Shown here piece by piece: positions 31,650 to 41,429 of a DNA stretch of 64,000 nucleotides (positions are counted from its first letter, which is position 1; each line of letters begins with the position of its first letter). The translations under genes were made by a program, and so were the position numbers. The stretch spans positions 1-64,000 of the forward strand of contig DATLJD010000013.1 in assembly GCA_035539135.1 (NCBI GenBank), written 5' to 3'. The notes under the pieces were generated by a model. That model searched no databases, was not told where the DNA came from, and saw nothing but the letters and a program-made list of their open reading frames with translations. Source of the stretch: JABFWF01 sp035539135. Lineage in GTDB: Bacteria; Pseudomonadota; Gammaproteobacteria; Xanthomonadales; Xanthomonadaceae.

Positions 31650-33710
31650 TCAGTCGCCGATGTGCGCCCTCAGCCAGTCGTTGACCGTCTCGTGCCAAAG
31701 CACGCTGTTGCGCGGCTTCAGCACCCAGTGGTTCTCGTCCGGGAAATACAGGAACTTCGATTCGATGCCCTTGCGCTGCAGCGCGGTGAACGCCGCGATG
31801 CCCTGCTCGACCGGGATGCGGAAGTCCTGCTGGCCGTGGATCACCAGCATCGGCACCCGCCAGTCCTTGACGTGGTTGATCGGATTGAACCGCTCGTACG
31901 CGTCCGGATGCTCCCAGGGCGTGCCGCCGTTCTCCCATTCGCTGAACCACAGCTCCTCGGTGCTGTAGCCCATCATCCGCGCGTCGAACACGCCGTCGTG
32001 GTCGACCAGGCACTTCCATGGCTGGTTCCACACGCCGGCGATCCAGTACACCATGTAGCCGCCGTAGCTCGCGCCCAGCGCGCAGGCCTTGTCGCCGTCG
32101 AGGAACGCATACCGCTGCTGCGCCGCGGCCCAGCCCTTCTGCAGGTCCTCGAGCGGACGGTCGCCCCAGTGCCGGCTGATCGCGTCGGTGAAGGCCTGGC
32201 CGTAGCCGGTCGAACCGTGGAAGTCGATCATCACCACCGCGTAGCCCTGCCCCGCGTAGGTCTGCGGGTTCCAGCGGTAGCTCCAGCCGTTGCCGAAGCT
32301 GCCCTGCGGGCCGCCGTGGATCAGGAATGCGACCGGGTAGGTCTTGCCCTCCTGCCAGTTCCACGGTTTGACCACGTAGCCGTGCACGGTCTCGTCGTTC
32401 CAGCCCTTGAAGGTGAACTGCTCGTAGTCGCCGAAGCGCACGTCCGGCAGCAGCTCGCCCGCGCTCGGCGTGATCGCGCGTTCGGGCGCGCCGCCGATGC
32501 CGCCGACGAAGACCTGGTCGCCGCTCTTGAGGCTGTTGCGCGTCCATGCCGCGGTCGCGCCGGCGAGGCCGAAGCTGCCGATGCTGCCGTCGCCGATCGC
32601 CTTGGTCGCCTCGCCGCTGGCCACGTCCACCGCGAACAGCGGGTGCTCGCCCAGGTCCTGCGCGGTGGTGTAGAGCGTGCGGCCGTCGGCTGACAGGGTG
32701 ATCCCGTCCGCGGAGCGGTCCCACTGCGGCGCGATCTCCCGCAGCTGGCCGCTGGCCAGGTCCATCGCCATCAGCGCGAAGCGGTCGGCCTCGAAGCCCG
32801 GTCGCTTCATCGCGCGGTAGTACAGCGTCTTGCCGTCGGCGCTGAACACCGGGCCGGCGTCCCAGGCCTTGTTGGCCTCGGTCAGGTTGCGCGCCGCGCC
32901 CTTGCCGCCTGCGTCGAGCCGGTACAGGTCGAAGTTGGTGGACCAGGGCTCGCCATGGTCGGACTTGCGCGCGCTGACGACCAGCGACTTGCCGTCCGGC
33001 GACCAGGCGACATCGCCCATGTCGCCGAAGGGCTTGGACGGCACGTCGGCGATCAGGTCGGCGCCGACCAGGGTCGCGGACTTCGCCGCGCCCTCGCCCG
33101 CCGGCAGGTCGACCACGAACAGGCGGTTGAGGCGGCCGTCCGCCCACGTATCCCAGTGGCGGATGAAGAGGCGATCGAACAGCACGCCGCTGGAGGACGG
33201 CTTCGCCTCGAGCTTCTGCTTCGTGCAGGCGAGGTCGCCCTTGCAGTCGGGGAACGCGCCGATGCTGACCACCACGCGCTTGCCGTCGGGCGACAGCTTG
33301 TAGGCGTCCACGTCCACCGGCAGGTCGGTGAGCTGGCGCGGCGCGCCGCCTTCGACCGGGATCGCGTAAAGCTGCGAGCTGCCCGACTTGCCGCTGAGGA
33401 AATACACGCTACGTCCGTCCGGCGCGAACGACGGCGAATTGACGTTCCAGCCTTCCGGGGTCAGCCGCACCGGCGGCGCGGCGTCTCGCGCGACCAGGTT
33501 CTCGATCCACAGCGAGGTAGCCGCCTTGTTGGCGTCGTAGTCGACCACGCGCTTCGCGAACACCAGCTGGCGGCCATCGGGCGACAGCGTGGGCGCGGAA
33601 AAGCGGTCGAGGGTGGCGAGCTCGCGCGGCTGCAGGCCGTGCGGCGCGGCCGCCAGCGCGGGCAGCGCGGCGGCGAGCAGCAACGGCAGGAAGGCATGGC
33701 GTGGGGACAT
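31650..33710 (-). CDS. Secreted S9-family prolyl oligopeptidase-like dipeptidyl peptidase
   Basis: A 686-residue protein with a signal peptide (LPLLLAAALPALAAA), an N-terminal WD/Dpp4-like beta-propeller (~30-400) carrying repeated LSPDG/FAPDG/WSPDG turns, and a C-terminal alpha/beta-hydrolase domain. The triad is Ser548 (GASYGGY), Asp629 (HGQQDFRIP) and His661 (DENHWVL). It resembles bacterial DPP5-like enzymes that release dipeptides from peptide N-termini in the periplasm. It lies downstream of the OPT transporter with a 70-bp gap, so peptides it makes may be the transporter's cargo. Confidence 0.93.
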   Translation of the reverse strand: MSPRHAFLPLLLAAALPALAAAPHGLQPRELATLDRFSAPTLSPDGRQLVFAKRVVDYDANKAATSLWIENLVARDAAPPVRLTPEGWNVNSPSFAPDGRSVYFLSGKSGSSQLYAIPVEGGAPRQLTDLPVDVDAYKLSPDGKRVVVSIGAFPDCKGDLACTKQKLEAKPSSSGVLFDRLFIRHWDTWADGRLNRLFVVDLPAGEGAAKSATLVGADLIADVPSKPFGDMGDVAWSPDGKSLVVSARKSDHGEPWSTNFDLYRLDAGGKGAARNLTEANKAWDAGPVFSADGKTLYYRAMKRPGFEADRFALMAMDLASGQLREIAPQWDRSADGITLSADGRTLYTTAQDLGEHPLFAVDVASGEATKAIGDGSIGSFGLAGATAAWTRNSLKSGDQVFVGGIGGAPERAITPSAGELLPDVRFGDYEQFTFKGWNDETVHGYVVKPWNWQEGKTYPVAFLIHGGPQGSFGNGWSYRWNPQTYAGQGYAVVMIDFHGSTGYGQAFTDAISRHWGDRPLEDLQKGWAAAQQRYAFLDGDKACALGASYGGYMVYWIAGVWNQPWKCLVDHDGVFDARMMGYSTEELWFSEWENGGTPWEHPDAYERFNPINHVKDWRVPMLVIHGQQDFRIPVEQGIAAFTALQRKGIESKFLYFPDENHWVLKPRNSVLWHETVNDWLRAHIGD

Positions 33711-33780
33711 GGCGAAGGCTCCGGCTTGCGAAGAAGGAGACGGCCGGTGGCGAGCGCCACCGGCTGGAAGGCGCCGCGGC

Positions 33781-35736
33781 CTAGCGCGGGCCGGGTTCGA
33801 CGTCGCCCAGCGCGTTGCGGCGCGCGCCGGTGCGGTACAGCAGCCAGGCGACCACGGCGAGCACGCCGAGGCCGACCCACTGGCCGAACTGCAGCTGCGC
33901 CGGCGCCGCCAGCACGTCCGCGCGCCCGGAGGCGACGATCGGGATCGCGATCAGGATCCCGGTCAGCGCCTCGCCGGTGATCAGGCCGGCGGAGAACAGC
34001 GTGCCCGGGCGGTGGATGCGGTCGCGCTCGGCCTCGTCGTGCGGCGCGACCTTGTGCCGGCGCTCGACGAAATGCGCGAGCAGGCCGCCGAGGAAGATCG
34101 GCACCATCAGCTCCAGCGGCAGGTAGATGCCGATCGCCGCGGCCAGCACCGGCACCCGGAAGTGCGCGCCGCGCGCCTTGAGCAGCTCGTCCAGCGCGAT
34201 GATCGCGGCGCCGACGGCGGCACCGACGCCGATCATGCCCCACGGCAGGTGGCCGCCGAACAGGCCCTGCGCGACCGACGCCATCAGCGTCGCCTGCGGC
34301 GCGGCCAGCGAATTGGGATGCTCCGGCGTCGGCGCGCCGATCCCGTAGGCCGCGGCCAGCAGGTTCAGCACCGGCGCCATGATCAGCGCGCAGGAAAACG
34401 CGCCGATGCCGAGCATCAGCTGTTGCTTCCACGGGGTCGCGCCGACCAGGTAGCCGGCCTTGAGGTCCTGCAGGTTGTCGCCGCCGACCGCCGCCGCGCA
34501 GCACACGACCGCCCCAATCATGATCGCGGCCACCGCGCCGATCTTCGAATCCGCGCCGAGCAGCAGCATCAGCACCACCGACGCGAACAGGATCGTGGCG
34601 ATGGTGATGCCCGACACCGGGTTGTTGGAGCTGCCGACCAGGCCGGCGAGGTACGCCGACACCGACACGAACAGGAAGCCGGCGACGACCATGATGATCG
34701 CCATCGGCACGCTGACCGCCCAGTTGCCGACGATCGCCTGGTACAGCGCCAGCAGCGGCAGCACGAACAGCACCAGCGCGATCAGCATCCACTTCATCGG
34801 CAGGTCGCGCTCGGTCTCCGCGACCGGACCGCCGCTGCCCTTGCGCGCCGCCGCGATGCCGCTGCGGATGCCCGACACCAGCGACTTGCGCAGCGAGAAC
34901 AGGGTCCACACGCCGCCGATCAGCATCGCGCCGACACCGAGGTAGCGGATCTTCGCCGACCAGATCGCGTACGCCGCGTCGGCCGCGCTGGCGCCGGCGA
35001 CCTGCGCGGCCAGCGCCGGATCGCCGCCGAGGAAGAAGGCGTGGTAGAGCGGAATGCCAATATGCCAGGACAGGATGCTGCCCGACACCACCACGATGCC
35101 GATGTTGAGGCCCACGATGTAGCCGACGCCGAGCAGCGCGGGCGACAGGTTGGTGCCGATGTAGCCGAGGTACTTGCCGAGGAAACCGGCCTCGGCCCAG
35201 GTGTCCGGGATCATCCGGAAGCCGCTCGCGGCCGCCGCCTTCACCACCGAACCGACGATCGCCGAGAAGGCGAGGATCTTCAGCCCGGGGCCCGGATTCT
35301 CGCCCGCCTTGAGCACCTCCGCCGCGGCCTTGCCCTCCGGGAACGGCAGCGGCTCGTCGACGATCATCGAGCGCCGCAGCGGCACCGAGAACAGCACGCC
35401 GAGCAGGCCGCCGAGGCCGGCGATCGCCAGCACCCACGAATAACGGAAGTCCTGCCAGTAGCCGAGGATGATCAGCGCCGGGATGGTGAAGATCACGCCG
35501 GCCGCGATCGAGGAACCGGCGGAGGCGCCGGTCTGCACGATGTTGTTCTCGAGGATGGTGCCGCCGCCGAGCAGGCGCAGCACGCCCATCGACACCACCG
35601 CCGCGGGGATCGCGGTGGCGATGGTCAACCCGGCGAACAGGCCGAGGTAGGCATTCGCGGCGGACAGGATCACCGCCAGCACCATCGACAGCAGGATGGC
35701 GCGGAGGGTCAGTTGCGGCACGGCGGGCTGGCTCAT
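33781..35736 (-). CDS. OPT-family oligopeptide transporter
   Basis: A 651-residue membrane protein with some 14-16 hydrophobic segments and OPT/YSL features: LTIATAIPAAVVSMGVLRL and ENNIVQTGASAGSSIAAGVIFTIPALIIL near the N-terminus, and further LPLALYQAIVGNWAVSVPMAI and MIGVGAAVGAAIIALDELL segments. Prokaryotic OPT proteins import oligopeptides or metal chelates in a proton-coupled way. Start at 35736 (MSQPAVPQLT) matches the family better than the ATG 10 codons upstream. It sits between secreted S9 peptidases on the same strand, suggesting peptide uptake. Confidence 0.93.
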   Translation of the reverse strand: MSQPAVPQLTLRAILLSMVLAVILSAANAYLGLFAGLTIATAIPAAVVSMGVLRLLGGGTILENNIVQTGASAGSSIAAGVIFTIPALIILGYWQDFRYSWVLAIAGLGGLLGVLFSVPLRRSMIVDEPLPFPEGKAAAEVLKAGENPGPGLKILAFSAIVGSVVKAAAASGFRMIPDTWAEAGFLGKYLGYIGTNLSPALLGVGYIVGLNIGIVVVSGSILSWHIGIPLYHAFFLGGDPALAAQVAGASAADAAYAIWSAKIRYLGVGAMLIGGVWTLFSLRKSLVSGIRSGIAAARKGSGGPVAETERDLPMKWMLIALVLFVLPLLALYQAIVGNWAVSVPMAIIMVVAGFLFVSVSAYLAGLVGSSNNPVSGITIATILFASVVLMLLLGADSKIGAVAAIMIGAVVCCAAAVGGDNLQDLKAGYLVGATPWKQQLMLGIGAFSCALIMAPVLNLLAAAYGIGAPTPEHPNSLAAPQATLMASVAQGLFGGHLPWGMIGVGAAVGAAIIALDELLKARGAHFRVPVLAAAIGIYLPLELMVPIFLGGLLAHFVERRHKVAPHDEAERDRIHRPGTLFSAGLITGEALTGILIAIPIVASGRADVLAAPAQLQFGQWVGLGVLAVVAWLLYRTGARRNALGDVEPGPR

Positions 35737-35833
35737 CGCGTCCCCAGGCGAATGGAATCCGCGCACCGTACGGCGAAAACCGCGTGCAAGTCCAGTGCGC
35801 GGCGACCGCGGGCGGGCCGCCGCGCACCGCCCG

Positions 35834-37822
35834 TCAAGGGCGGCCGACCGCCTTGGCGCCGCCGCCGATGTACTTGTCGAAGAAGGCCAGCATCTTCGTG
35901 TACAGGTTGAGGTTGGCCTCCTCGCCGTAGAAACCGTGCATCTCGTCGGGCTGCAGGATCACGACCTCCGGCGGGTGCCCGGCGCCCTTGAGGGCGTCGC
36001 GCATTTCCTCGGTGTGCTCGTGCGGCGCGCGCACGTCCTTCAGGCCTGCCGCGAGGAAGACCGGCGCGGTGATCCTGCCCGCGAGCGAAACGGGCGAGCG
36101 CCGCTCCAACTCGGCCGGGTCGGTGCCGATCGTCCGCCGCAGGTAACGCTGGCCTGATTCGCGCGCGGCGATGTCGCCTTTCTTGTACAGCATGTCGAGG
36201 TCGTAAACGCCGACGTAGCCGACCGCGCACTGGTACAGGTCCGGCTGCGTGGCCACCCCCATCAGCGAGGCGTAGCCGCCGTAGCTACCGCCGTAGATGC
36301 AGATGCGGTTGGGGTCCGCATAGCCCTGCTCGACGACCCAGCGGGTGACGTCGGTCAGGTCGTCCTGCATCTTCTCGCCCCATTCGCCGTGGCCGCTGTC
36401 CTCGAACGCCTGGCCGTAGCCACCCGATCCACGGAAGTTGAGTTGCACCACGAGGTAGCCGCGGTTGGCCAGCATCTGCGCTTCCGGGTTGAAGCCCCAC
36501 TCGTCGCGGACGCCGATCGGGCCGCCATGCGGATTGATGATGGTCGGCAGTCCCTTGGCTCCGCCGCGCGGGATGGTGAGGTAGCCGTATTCGGTCACGC
36601 CGTCGCGCGTCTTGAAGGAGAACGGACGCACTTCCGCCATCAGCGCCGGGTCGAGCGACGGGCGGCTCTTCATCAGGAAGCGCACGGACCCGGTATCGCG
36701 GTCGAACAGGTAGAGCTGACCCGGATCGGTCGCGCTGCGCACCGACACCACGACCTTCTTGCCATCGACCGTCGCGCTGGTGAAGTCCACCAGCCGGCCG
36801 GGGAAGGCGCTGGACAGGGCGGCGTAGACCTTGGCGTCGGGATGGTCGCGATCGATCATCTCCACGTGCGGCGCGCCGGCGGTAGTGACCACGCCGAGCA
36901 GGGTGTGGCGGTCGGACGCGACCAGGAACCCGGAAGGGTCCGCCGCGGGATCCTGGTAGAGGGTGTGGAAGCTGTCGTCGGCCGGATCCAGCAGGCCGAA
37001 CGCGGCCGGCCCCTTGCCGTCGTCCGCGAGGACGTAGATGCGCCCGTCGGCACCCGTGCCTATCACGTGCAGCTGCCTTCCCTTCTCGAGCGAACGATTG
37101 ACCAGGGTCCAGCTGTCGTCCTCCTCCCGGCGATACAGCTCGGAATGCTGGTCGTAGCTGCCGTCGGGCGCCTTGTCGAAATAGCAGTTCGCGTAGCGCG
37201 GCTCGCGCTTCGCATCGAGGATCAGCTGGCAGTCCTCGCGCGGCGCGCGCGCCAGCACGCGGCGGCGGCCGGTGACGGTGTCGATCGAGATCACCTGGTT
37301 GCGCCCGCCCGGGGCGCTGTCGGTGATCGTCATGATCGCCCGGGCTTCGTCGCCCGGCATCGGGTCGAGCATTTCGTAATGCTCGTTGAAGTGCACGACC
37401 TTGTCGCGGCCCTGCAGGCTCTGCGCGCTGTAGGACACCAGGCTGCGCGGACGGCTCCCGTCGGCGTCCATCGCGTACCACTCGCCGGTACCGAACGGCG
37501 AGGCGTAGGTGCCGAAATTCTTCTGCGAGGTGTACATCAGCCGGTTCGGGCCCACCCAGTAGAAGCTGCCGACGCTCTCATTGTTGGTCAGGCTGGTGAC
37601 CCGGACGAACTTCATGTCCTCCAGCCGGAGCACGGCCAGCGACATCGTGTCGTCCTGCTGGACGGTGAGCGCCAGGTAGCGGCCATCCGGCGAGATCTTG
37701 GTCGCGCTGTACTGCGCGTGCTTCACGAATTCCTCGATTGGGATCCGGTCCGCCGCCCCTGCCATCGCCGGCGCCATCCCCGACGCGAGCGCCATCATCC
37801 CGATCAACATTCCGAATCGCAT
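35834..37822 (-). CDS. Secreted S9-family peptidase (first of two close paralogues)
   Basis: A 662-residue S9 peptidase: signal peptide ending AMAGA, an N-terminal beta-propeller (to ~390), and the catalytic domain with Ser513 (IYGGSYGGYASLMG), Asp596 (LAAGLKDVRAP) and His629 (DEMHGFYG). The start ATG at 37822 has GGGGA 8 nt upstream; another ATG three codons earlier has the ribosome site too close. It follows its paralogue (37893-39908) by 70 bp and is itself followed by the OPT transporter. Confidence 0.93.
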   Translation of the reverse strand: MRFGMLIGMMALASGMAPAMAGAADRIPIEEFVKHAQYSATKISPDGRYLALTVQQDDTMSLAVLRLEDMKFVRVTSLTNNESVGSFYWVGPNRLMYTSQKNFGTYASPFGTGEWYAMDADGSRPRSLVSYSAQSLQGRDKVVHFNEHYEMLDPMPGDEARAIMTITDSAPGGRNQVISIDTVTGRRRVLARAPREDCQLILDAKREPRYANCYFDKAPDGSYDQHSELYRREEDDSWTLVNRSLEKGRQLHVIGTGADGRIYVLADDGKGPAAFGLLDPADDSFHTLYQDPAADPSGFLVASDRHTLLGVVTTAGAPHVEMIDRDHPDAKVYAALSSAFPGRLVDFTSATVDGKKVVVSVRSATDPGQLYLFDRDTGSVRFLMKSRPSLDPALMAEVRPFSFKTRDGVTEYGYLTIPRGGAKGLPTIINPHGGPIGVRDEWGFNPEAQMLANRGYLVVQLNFRGSGGYGQAFEDSGHGEWGEKMQDDLTDVTRWVVEQGYADPNRICIYGGSYGGYASLMGVATQPDLYQCAVGYVGVYDLDMLYKKGDIAARESGQRYLRRTIGTDPAELERRSPVSLAGRITAPVFLAAGLKDVRAPHEHTEEMRDALKGAGHPPEVVILQPDEMHGFYGEEANLNLYTKMLAFFDKYIGGGAKAVGRP

Positions 37823-37892
37823 TTTTTCCATTCCCCGTTTATCGAAAAGCCCGACGGGACAAGCCGCTGGGCGGTCATTCCAGCCCTGCCGG

Positions 37893-39908
37893 TCAGGGCG
37901 CCGCGGTGGTCGAGGCGGCCGCGGCGGCGGAAGCCGCGCCCGACGCGCCGATGTTGCGGTCGAGGAACGCCAGCAGCCGCGCATAGAACTGCGCACGGTG
38001 CTCCTCGGTGAAGAACCCGTGGCCCTCGGTGCGCACGAACAGCGTCTCGACCGGCACTCCGGCCGCGCGCAGCGCCTTCTCCATGCGCTCGCTGTGCTCG
38101 ATGGGCGCCCGTTCGTCCTTGCCGCCGGCGGCGAGGAAAACCGGGACCTTGATGCTGCCGGCCAGGTTGACCGGCGAAACCTTGCCCAGCTCGGCCGGGT
38201 CGCCGACCCACTCGCGCAGGTAGGTACGGCCCGACTCCAGCTGGCGCGTGTCGCCTTCGCGGAACATCAGCGGCAGGTCGTAGACCCCGACGTAGCCGGC
38301 GGCGCAACGGTACAGCGACGGCTCCCTGGCCGCGCCCATCAGCGCCGCATAGCCCCCGTAGCTGGCGCCGTAGATGCAGATGCGGGCCGGATCGGCGATG
38401 CCCTCGGCCACCGCCCAGCGGGTACCGTCCGTGACGTCGTCCTGCATGCGGCCACCCCATTCGCGGCCACCCGCCTGTTCGAACGCGCGGCCGTGGGCGC
38501 CGGAACCGCGGAAATTGATCTGGAGGACGGCGTATCCGGCGGCGGCGAGCACCTGCGGGTCGGTATCGTAGCCCCACGAATCGAAGATTCCGAAAGGCCC
38601 GCCGTGCGGCAGCACGACCATGGGCAACCGCTTGCCGTCGCTGCCGCGCGGCAGCGTGACGTAACCGTGGATGCGCTGGCCGTCACGCGCCGCGAACTCG
38701 ATCGGCCGCATCGTCGCCATCGCTTCCGGGTCCTGCCACTCCCGGCGCGCGAGCATAAAGCCCGCCTTCTTGGCGACGGTGTCGAAGAGATAGAAGGATC
38801 CCGGGTCGCGATCGCTGCTGACCTCGACCATGGCCAGCCTGCCGTCGGCGGTCTTCGAGGTGATCCGCACCGTGTGGCCGGCGAATGCCGCTTCCAGGCT
38901 GCGGTACAGCTTCGCCTCGGCCGAGGCCTCGTCGAAGAACAATGTCCGCGGCTTGCCGTCGGCGACGAACGCGCCCACCGGAGCCGGATACGGCGTGCCG
39001 AGCGCACGGATCACCTCGACCGGGTCGCTGTCGTCGTCGCGCAGCACCTGGCGCCGGCTGCCGTCGCGCGGATCGAAGGCCACGATCGCGTCCGGGCCCT
39101 GCGCCTGCTCGACGCGCAGGTAGGCGATCCGGCCATCGGCGGAGAAGCCGAGCGGCACCTCGACGTGGCCGCTGGAGGCTTCGTTGTTGAGCTCGCGCCA
39201 TGCCGAGGTGTCGGTCCAGTCGGAGTCGGCCGCGTCGCGGTAGAACAGCTTGTTGCTGTTGTCGGTGTTGCTGCCCCAGGCGAAGCGCACCACGCCGGCG
39301 GGGTCCGTCGCGTACCACGCGTTGCGCACCGGCGAGCGCGCTACCGGACTGCGGCGCCCGGTGTAGGCGTCCATCCGCTCGACCCGGTTGTAGCTGTCGC
39401 CGCTGAAGCCGGACACCGCGATCAGGACATCGCGGTCGTCGCCCGGCAACGTGTCCAGCAGGAAGGCCGCGACCATTTCGACCTTCTTCTGCTGGATATG
39501 GGTGCCCGTGCTCATGACGTTGACGTCCTGGCCGACCAGGATTTCCTTGCCGCTGCCGTCGGCGTTCATGCCGTACAGGTTGCCGGTCAGCTGGGGCTCC
39601 TCGAGGGCGCCGAATTTGCGCTTGGTGCCGAACACCACGCGCTCGTCGTTCACCCAGGCGAAATCCGCGATGTAGGTATTCCGGCCGAGACCGAAGCCGG
39701 CGATCGGCTTGTTGGTCGCGCGGTCGAGGATGACCAGCACCGAATTGTCTTCTCCCGGGACCGACGCGGCGTAATAGGCGCCGGTCGGGGAGATCAGGAT
39801 GTCCTCGAAGGAATCGTTGCGCAGGTACGGCGCGAGATCGACGCGGGTCTCCGCGTGGGCGACGCCCGCGCACAGCACCAGCATCCATGCCAGGATCAGG
39901 TGTCGCAT
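37893..39908 (-). CDS. Secreted S9-family peptidase (second of two close paralogues)
   Basis: A 671-residue S9 peptidase with signal peptide LILAWMLVLCAGVAHAE, beta-propeller, and catalytic Ser516 (IYGASYGGYAALMG), Asp598 (LAAGGKDERAP) and His630 (RTEGHGFF). Overall layout and many segments match the neighbouring gene (INFRGSG..GRAFE versus LNFRGSGGYGQAFE; CAxGYVGVYDL), showing an old tandem duplication. The C-terminus carries an extra Ala/Ser/Thr-rich tail (~657-671). It lies 44 bp downstream of rfbD on the same strand but is unlikely to be part of rhamnose synthesis. Confidence 0.93.
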   Translation of the reverse strand: MRHLILAWMLVLCAGVAHAETRVDLAPYLRNDSFEDILISPTGAYYAASVPGEDNSVLVILDRATNKPIAGFGLGRNTYIADFAWVNDERVVFGTKRKFGALEEPQLTGNLYGMNADGSGKEILVGQDVNVMSTGTHIQQKKVEMVAAFLLDTLPGDDRDVLIAVSGFSGDSYNRVERMDAYTGRRSPVARSPVRNAWYATDPAGVVRFAWGSNTDNSNKLFYRDAADSDWTDTSAWRELNNEASSGHVEVPLGFSADGRIAYLRVEQAQGPDAIVAFDPRDGSRRQVLRDDDSDPVEVIRALGTPYPAPVGAFVADGKPRTLFFDEASAEAKLYRSLEAAFAGHTVRITSKTADGRLAMVEVSSDRDPGSFYLFDTVAKKAGFMLARREWQDPEAMATMRPIEFAARDGQRIHGYVTLPRGSDGKRLPMVVLPHGGPFGIFDSWGYDTDPQVLAAAGYAVLQINFRGSGAHGRAFEQAGGREWGGRMQDDVTDGTRWAVAEGIADPARICIYGASYGGYAALMGAAREPSLYRCAAGYVGVYDLPLMFREGDTRQLESGRTYLREWVGDPAELGKVSPVNLAGSIKVPVFLAAGGKDERAPIEHSERMEKALRAAGVPVETLFVRTEGHGFFTEEHRAQFYARLLAFLDRNIGASGAASAAAAASTTAAP

Positions 39909-39952
39909 TCCGTTGTTCCCCGTTTTGCCGCGGCCTTGCGCCGCGCTTGCTT

Positions 39953-40858
39953 CTATGCGACGCGCCCGGCCAGCCGGTCGAGCACGCCCCCCAGTCCATC
40001 CTGCCATGACGGCGGCAGGATTTCGAACTCGCGCTGCAACTTTCCGGTATCCAGCACCGACCACGCCGGGCGCGCGGCCGGGGTCGGATAGTCGGCGGTG
40101 GCAATCGGCGCGACCCGCGGGACGGCGGCCAGCAGGCCGCGCGCATGGGCGCCGGCGACAATCGCCTCGGCGAAGCCGTGCCAGCTGGTCTGGCCGGTCG
40201 CGGTCAGGTGCCAGGTGCCCGCCTCCGGCAGCGGCCGGCGCAGCACCTGCGCGGTGATGTCGGCGATCAGCGCGGCGGGCGTCGGCGTGCCGACCTGGTC
40301 GGCGACCACGCGCAATTCGTCGCGCTCGGCGGCCAGGCGCAGCATCGTGCGCAGGAAGTTCCTGCCATGGTCTGCGTACACCCAGGCGGTGCGGAAGATC
40401 AGGTGGCGCGCGCCGCTGGCGCGGATCGCGTGCTCGCCGGCCAGCTTGCTGGCACCGTAGACGCCGAGCGGCGCGGTGGGGTCGTCCTCGCGGTACGGGC
40501 GCGCGCCGCGGCCGTCGAAGACGTAGTCGGTCGAATAGTGCACCAGCGTCGCGCCGCACGCGGCGCAGGCGGCGGCGATGGTCGCGGGTGCTTCCGCGTT
40601 CGCGCGGAACGCGGCATCGGGCTCGCTTTCCGCACGATCGACCGCGGTGTGCGCGGCGGCGTTGACGACCAGGTCCGGTGCCAGCCGGGCCACCAGCGGC
40701 GCCAGCGTCTGCGGCGCGTCGAAGTCGGCCACCTCGCACGGCGTGCCGTCGTCGAGCCGGCCGCCGCGGCTGGTCGCGACCACCTCGCCGAGCGGCGCCA
40801 GGCTGCGCCGCAGCTCGGTGCCGACCTGGCCGTTGGCGCCGAACAGGAGGATGCGCAT
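39953..40858 (-). CDS. rfbD: dTDP-4-dehydrorhamnose reductase
   Basis: A 301-residue NADPH-dependent SDR that makes dTDP-L-rhamnose, the last of four steps. N-terminal MRILLFGANGQVGTELRRSL, then VNAAAHTAVDRAESEPDAA (~66), YSTDYVFDG (~109) and the catalytic YGASKLAGE (~132). It ends the rfbBACD operon and starts 3 nt after rfbC ends. Confidence 0.97.
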   Translation of the reverse strand: MRILLFGANGQVGTELRRSLAPLGEVVATSRGGRLDDGTPCEVADFDAPQTLAPLVARLAPDLVVNAAAHTAVDRAESEPDAAFRANAEAPATIAAACAACGATLVHYSTDYVFDGRGARPYREDDPTAPLGVYGASKLAGEHAIRASGARHLIFRTAWVYADHGRNFLRTMLRLAAERDELRVVADQVGTPTPAALIADITAQVLRRPLPEAGTWHLTATGQTSWHGFAEAIVAGAHARGLLAAVPRVAPIATADYPTPAARPAWSVLDTGKLQREFEILPPSWQDGLGGVLDRLAGRVA

Positions 40859-40861
40859 GGC

Positions 40862-41419
40862 TCAGCCCGGGTAGGTCGGCAGGCGCTCCGGCGGCACCTC
40901 GTCGAGGAAGGGCGCGCGCGCGTCCTTGCCGGACAGCAGCGGCTCGGCGACCGGCCAGTCGATCGCCAGCGCGGCGTCGTTCCAGCGGATGCCGGCGTCG
41001 GCGTCGCGGTCGTAGGACGCGGTGCACAGGTAGGTGAACAGCGCCCGCTCGCTGAGCACGGCGAAGCCGTGGGCGAAGCCTTCCGGAACCCAGAAGTGGC
41101 GCTTGTTTTCCGCCGACAGCACCGTGGCCTCCCAGCGGCCGAAGGTCGGCGAACCGCGGCGGATGTCCACCGCCACGTCCCAGACCTCGCCTTCCAGCAC
41201 GCTGACCAGCTTGCCCTGCGGGTTCGGCCACTGGTAGTGCAGCCCGCGCAGCACGCCGCGCGCCGACGACGACACGTTGCCCTGCACGAAGGCCACGTCG
41301 AGCCCGGCGGCGCGGAGCTTGTCGCGGTTGAAGGATTCGTAGAAGAACCCGCGGTCGTCGCCGAATACCTGCGGTTCCAGCACGAGGCAGCCAGGCAGGC
41401 CGGTTTCGATGATCTTCAT
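40862..41419 (-). CDS. rfbC: dTDP-4-dehydrorhamnose 3,5-epimerase
   Basis: A 185-residue cupin-fold epimerase, family length. Key segments: PQVFGDDRGFFYESFN (~17-32), GVLRGLHYQ with the catalytic His (~55-63), and VPEGFAHGFAVLSE (~112-125). The frame is open upstream over rfbA, but ATG 41419 gives the expected MKIIETGLPGCLVLEP start. It sits 10 nt after rfbA in the rfbBACD operon. Confidence 0.97.
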   Translation of the reverse strand: MKIIETGLPGCLVLEPQVFGDDRGFFYESFNRDKLRAAGLDVAFVQGNVSSSARGVLRGLHYQWPNPQGKLVSVLEGEVWDVAVDIRRGSPTFGRWEATVLSAENKRHFWVPEGFAHGFAVLSERALFTYLCTASYDRDADAGIRWNDAALAIDWPVAEPLLSGKDARAPFLDEVPPERLPTYPG

Positions 41420-41429
41420 GGCGGTTCGT

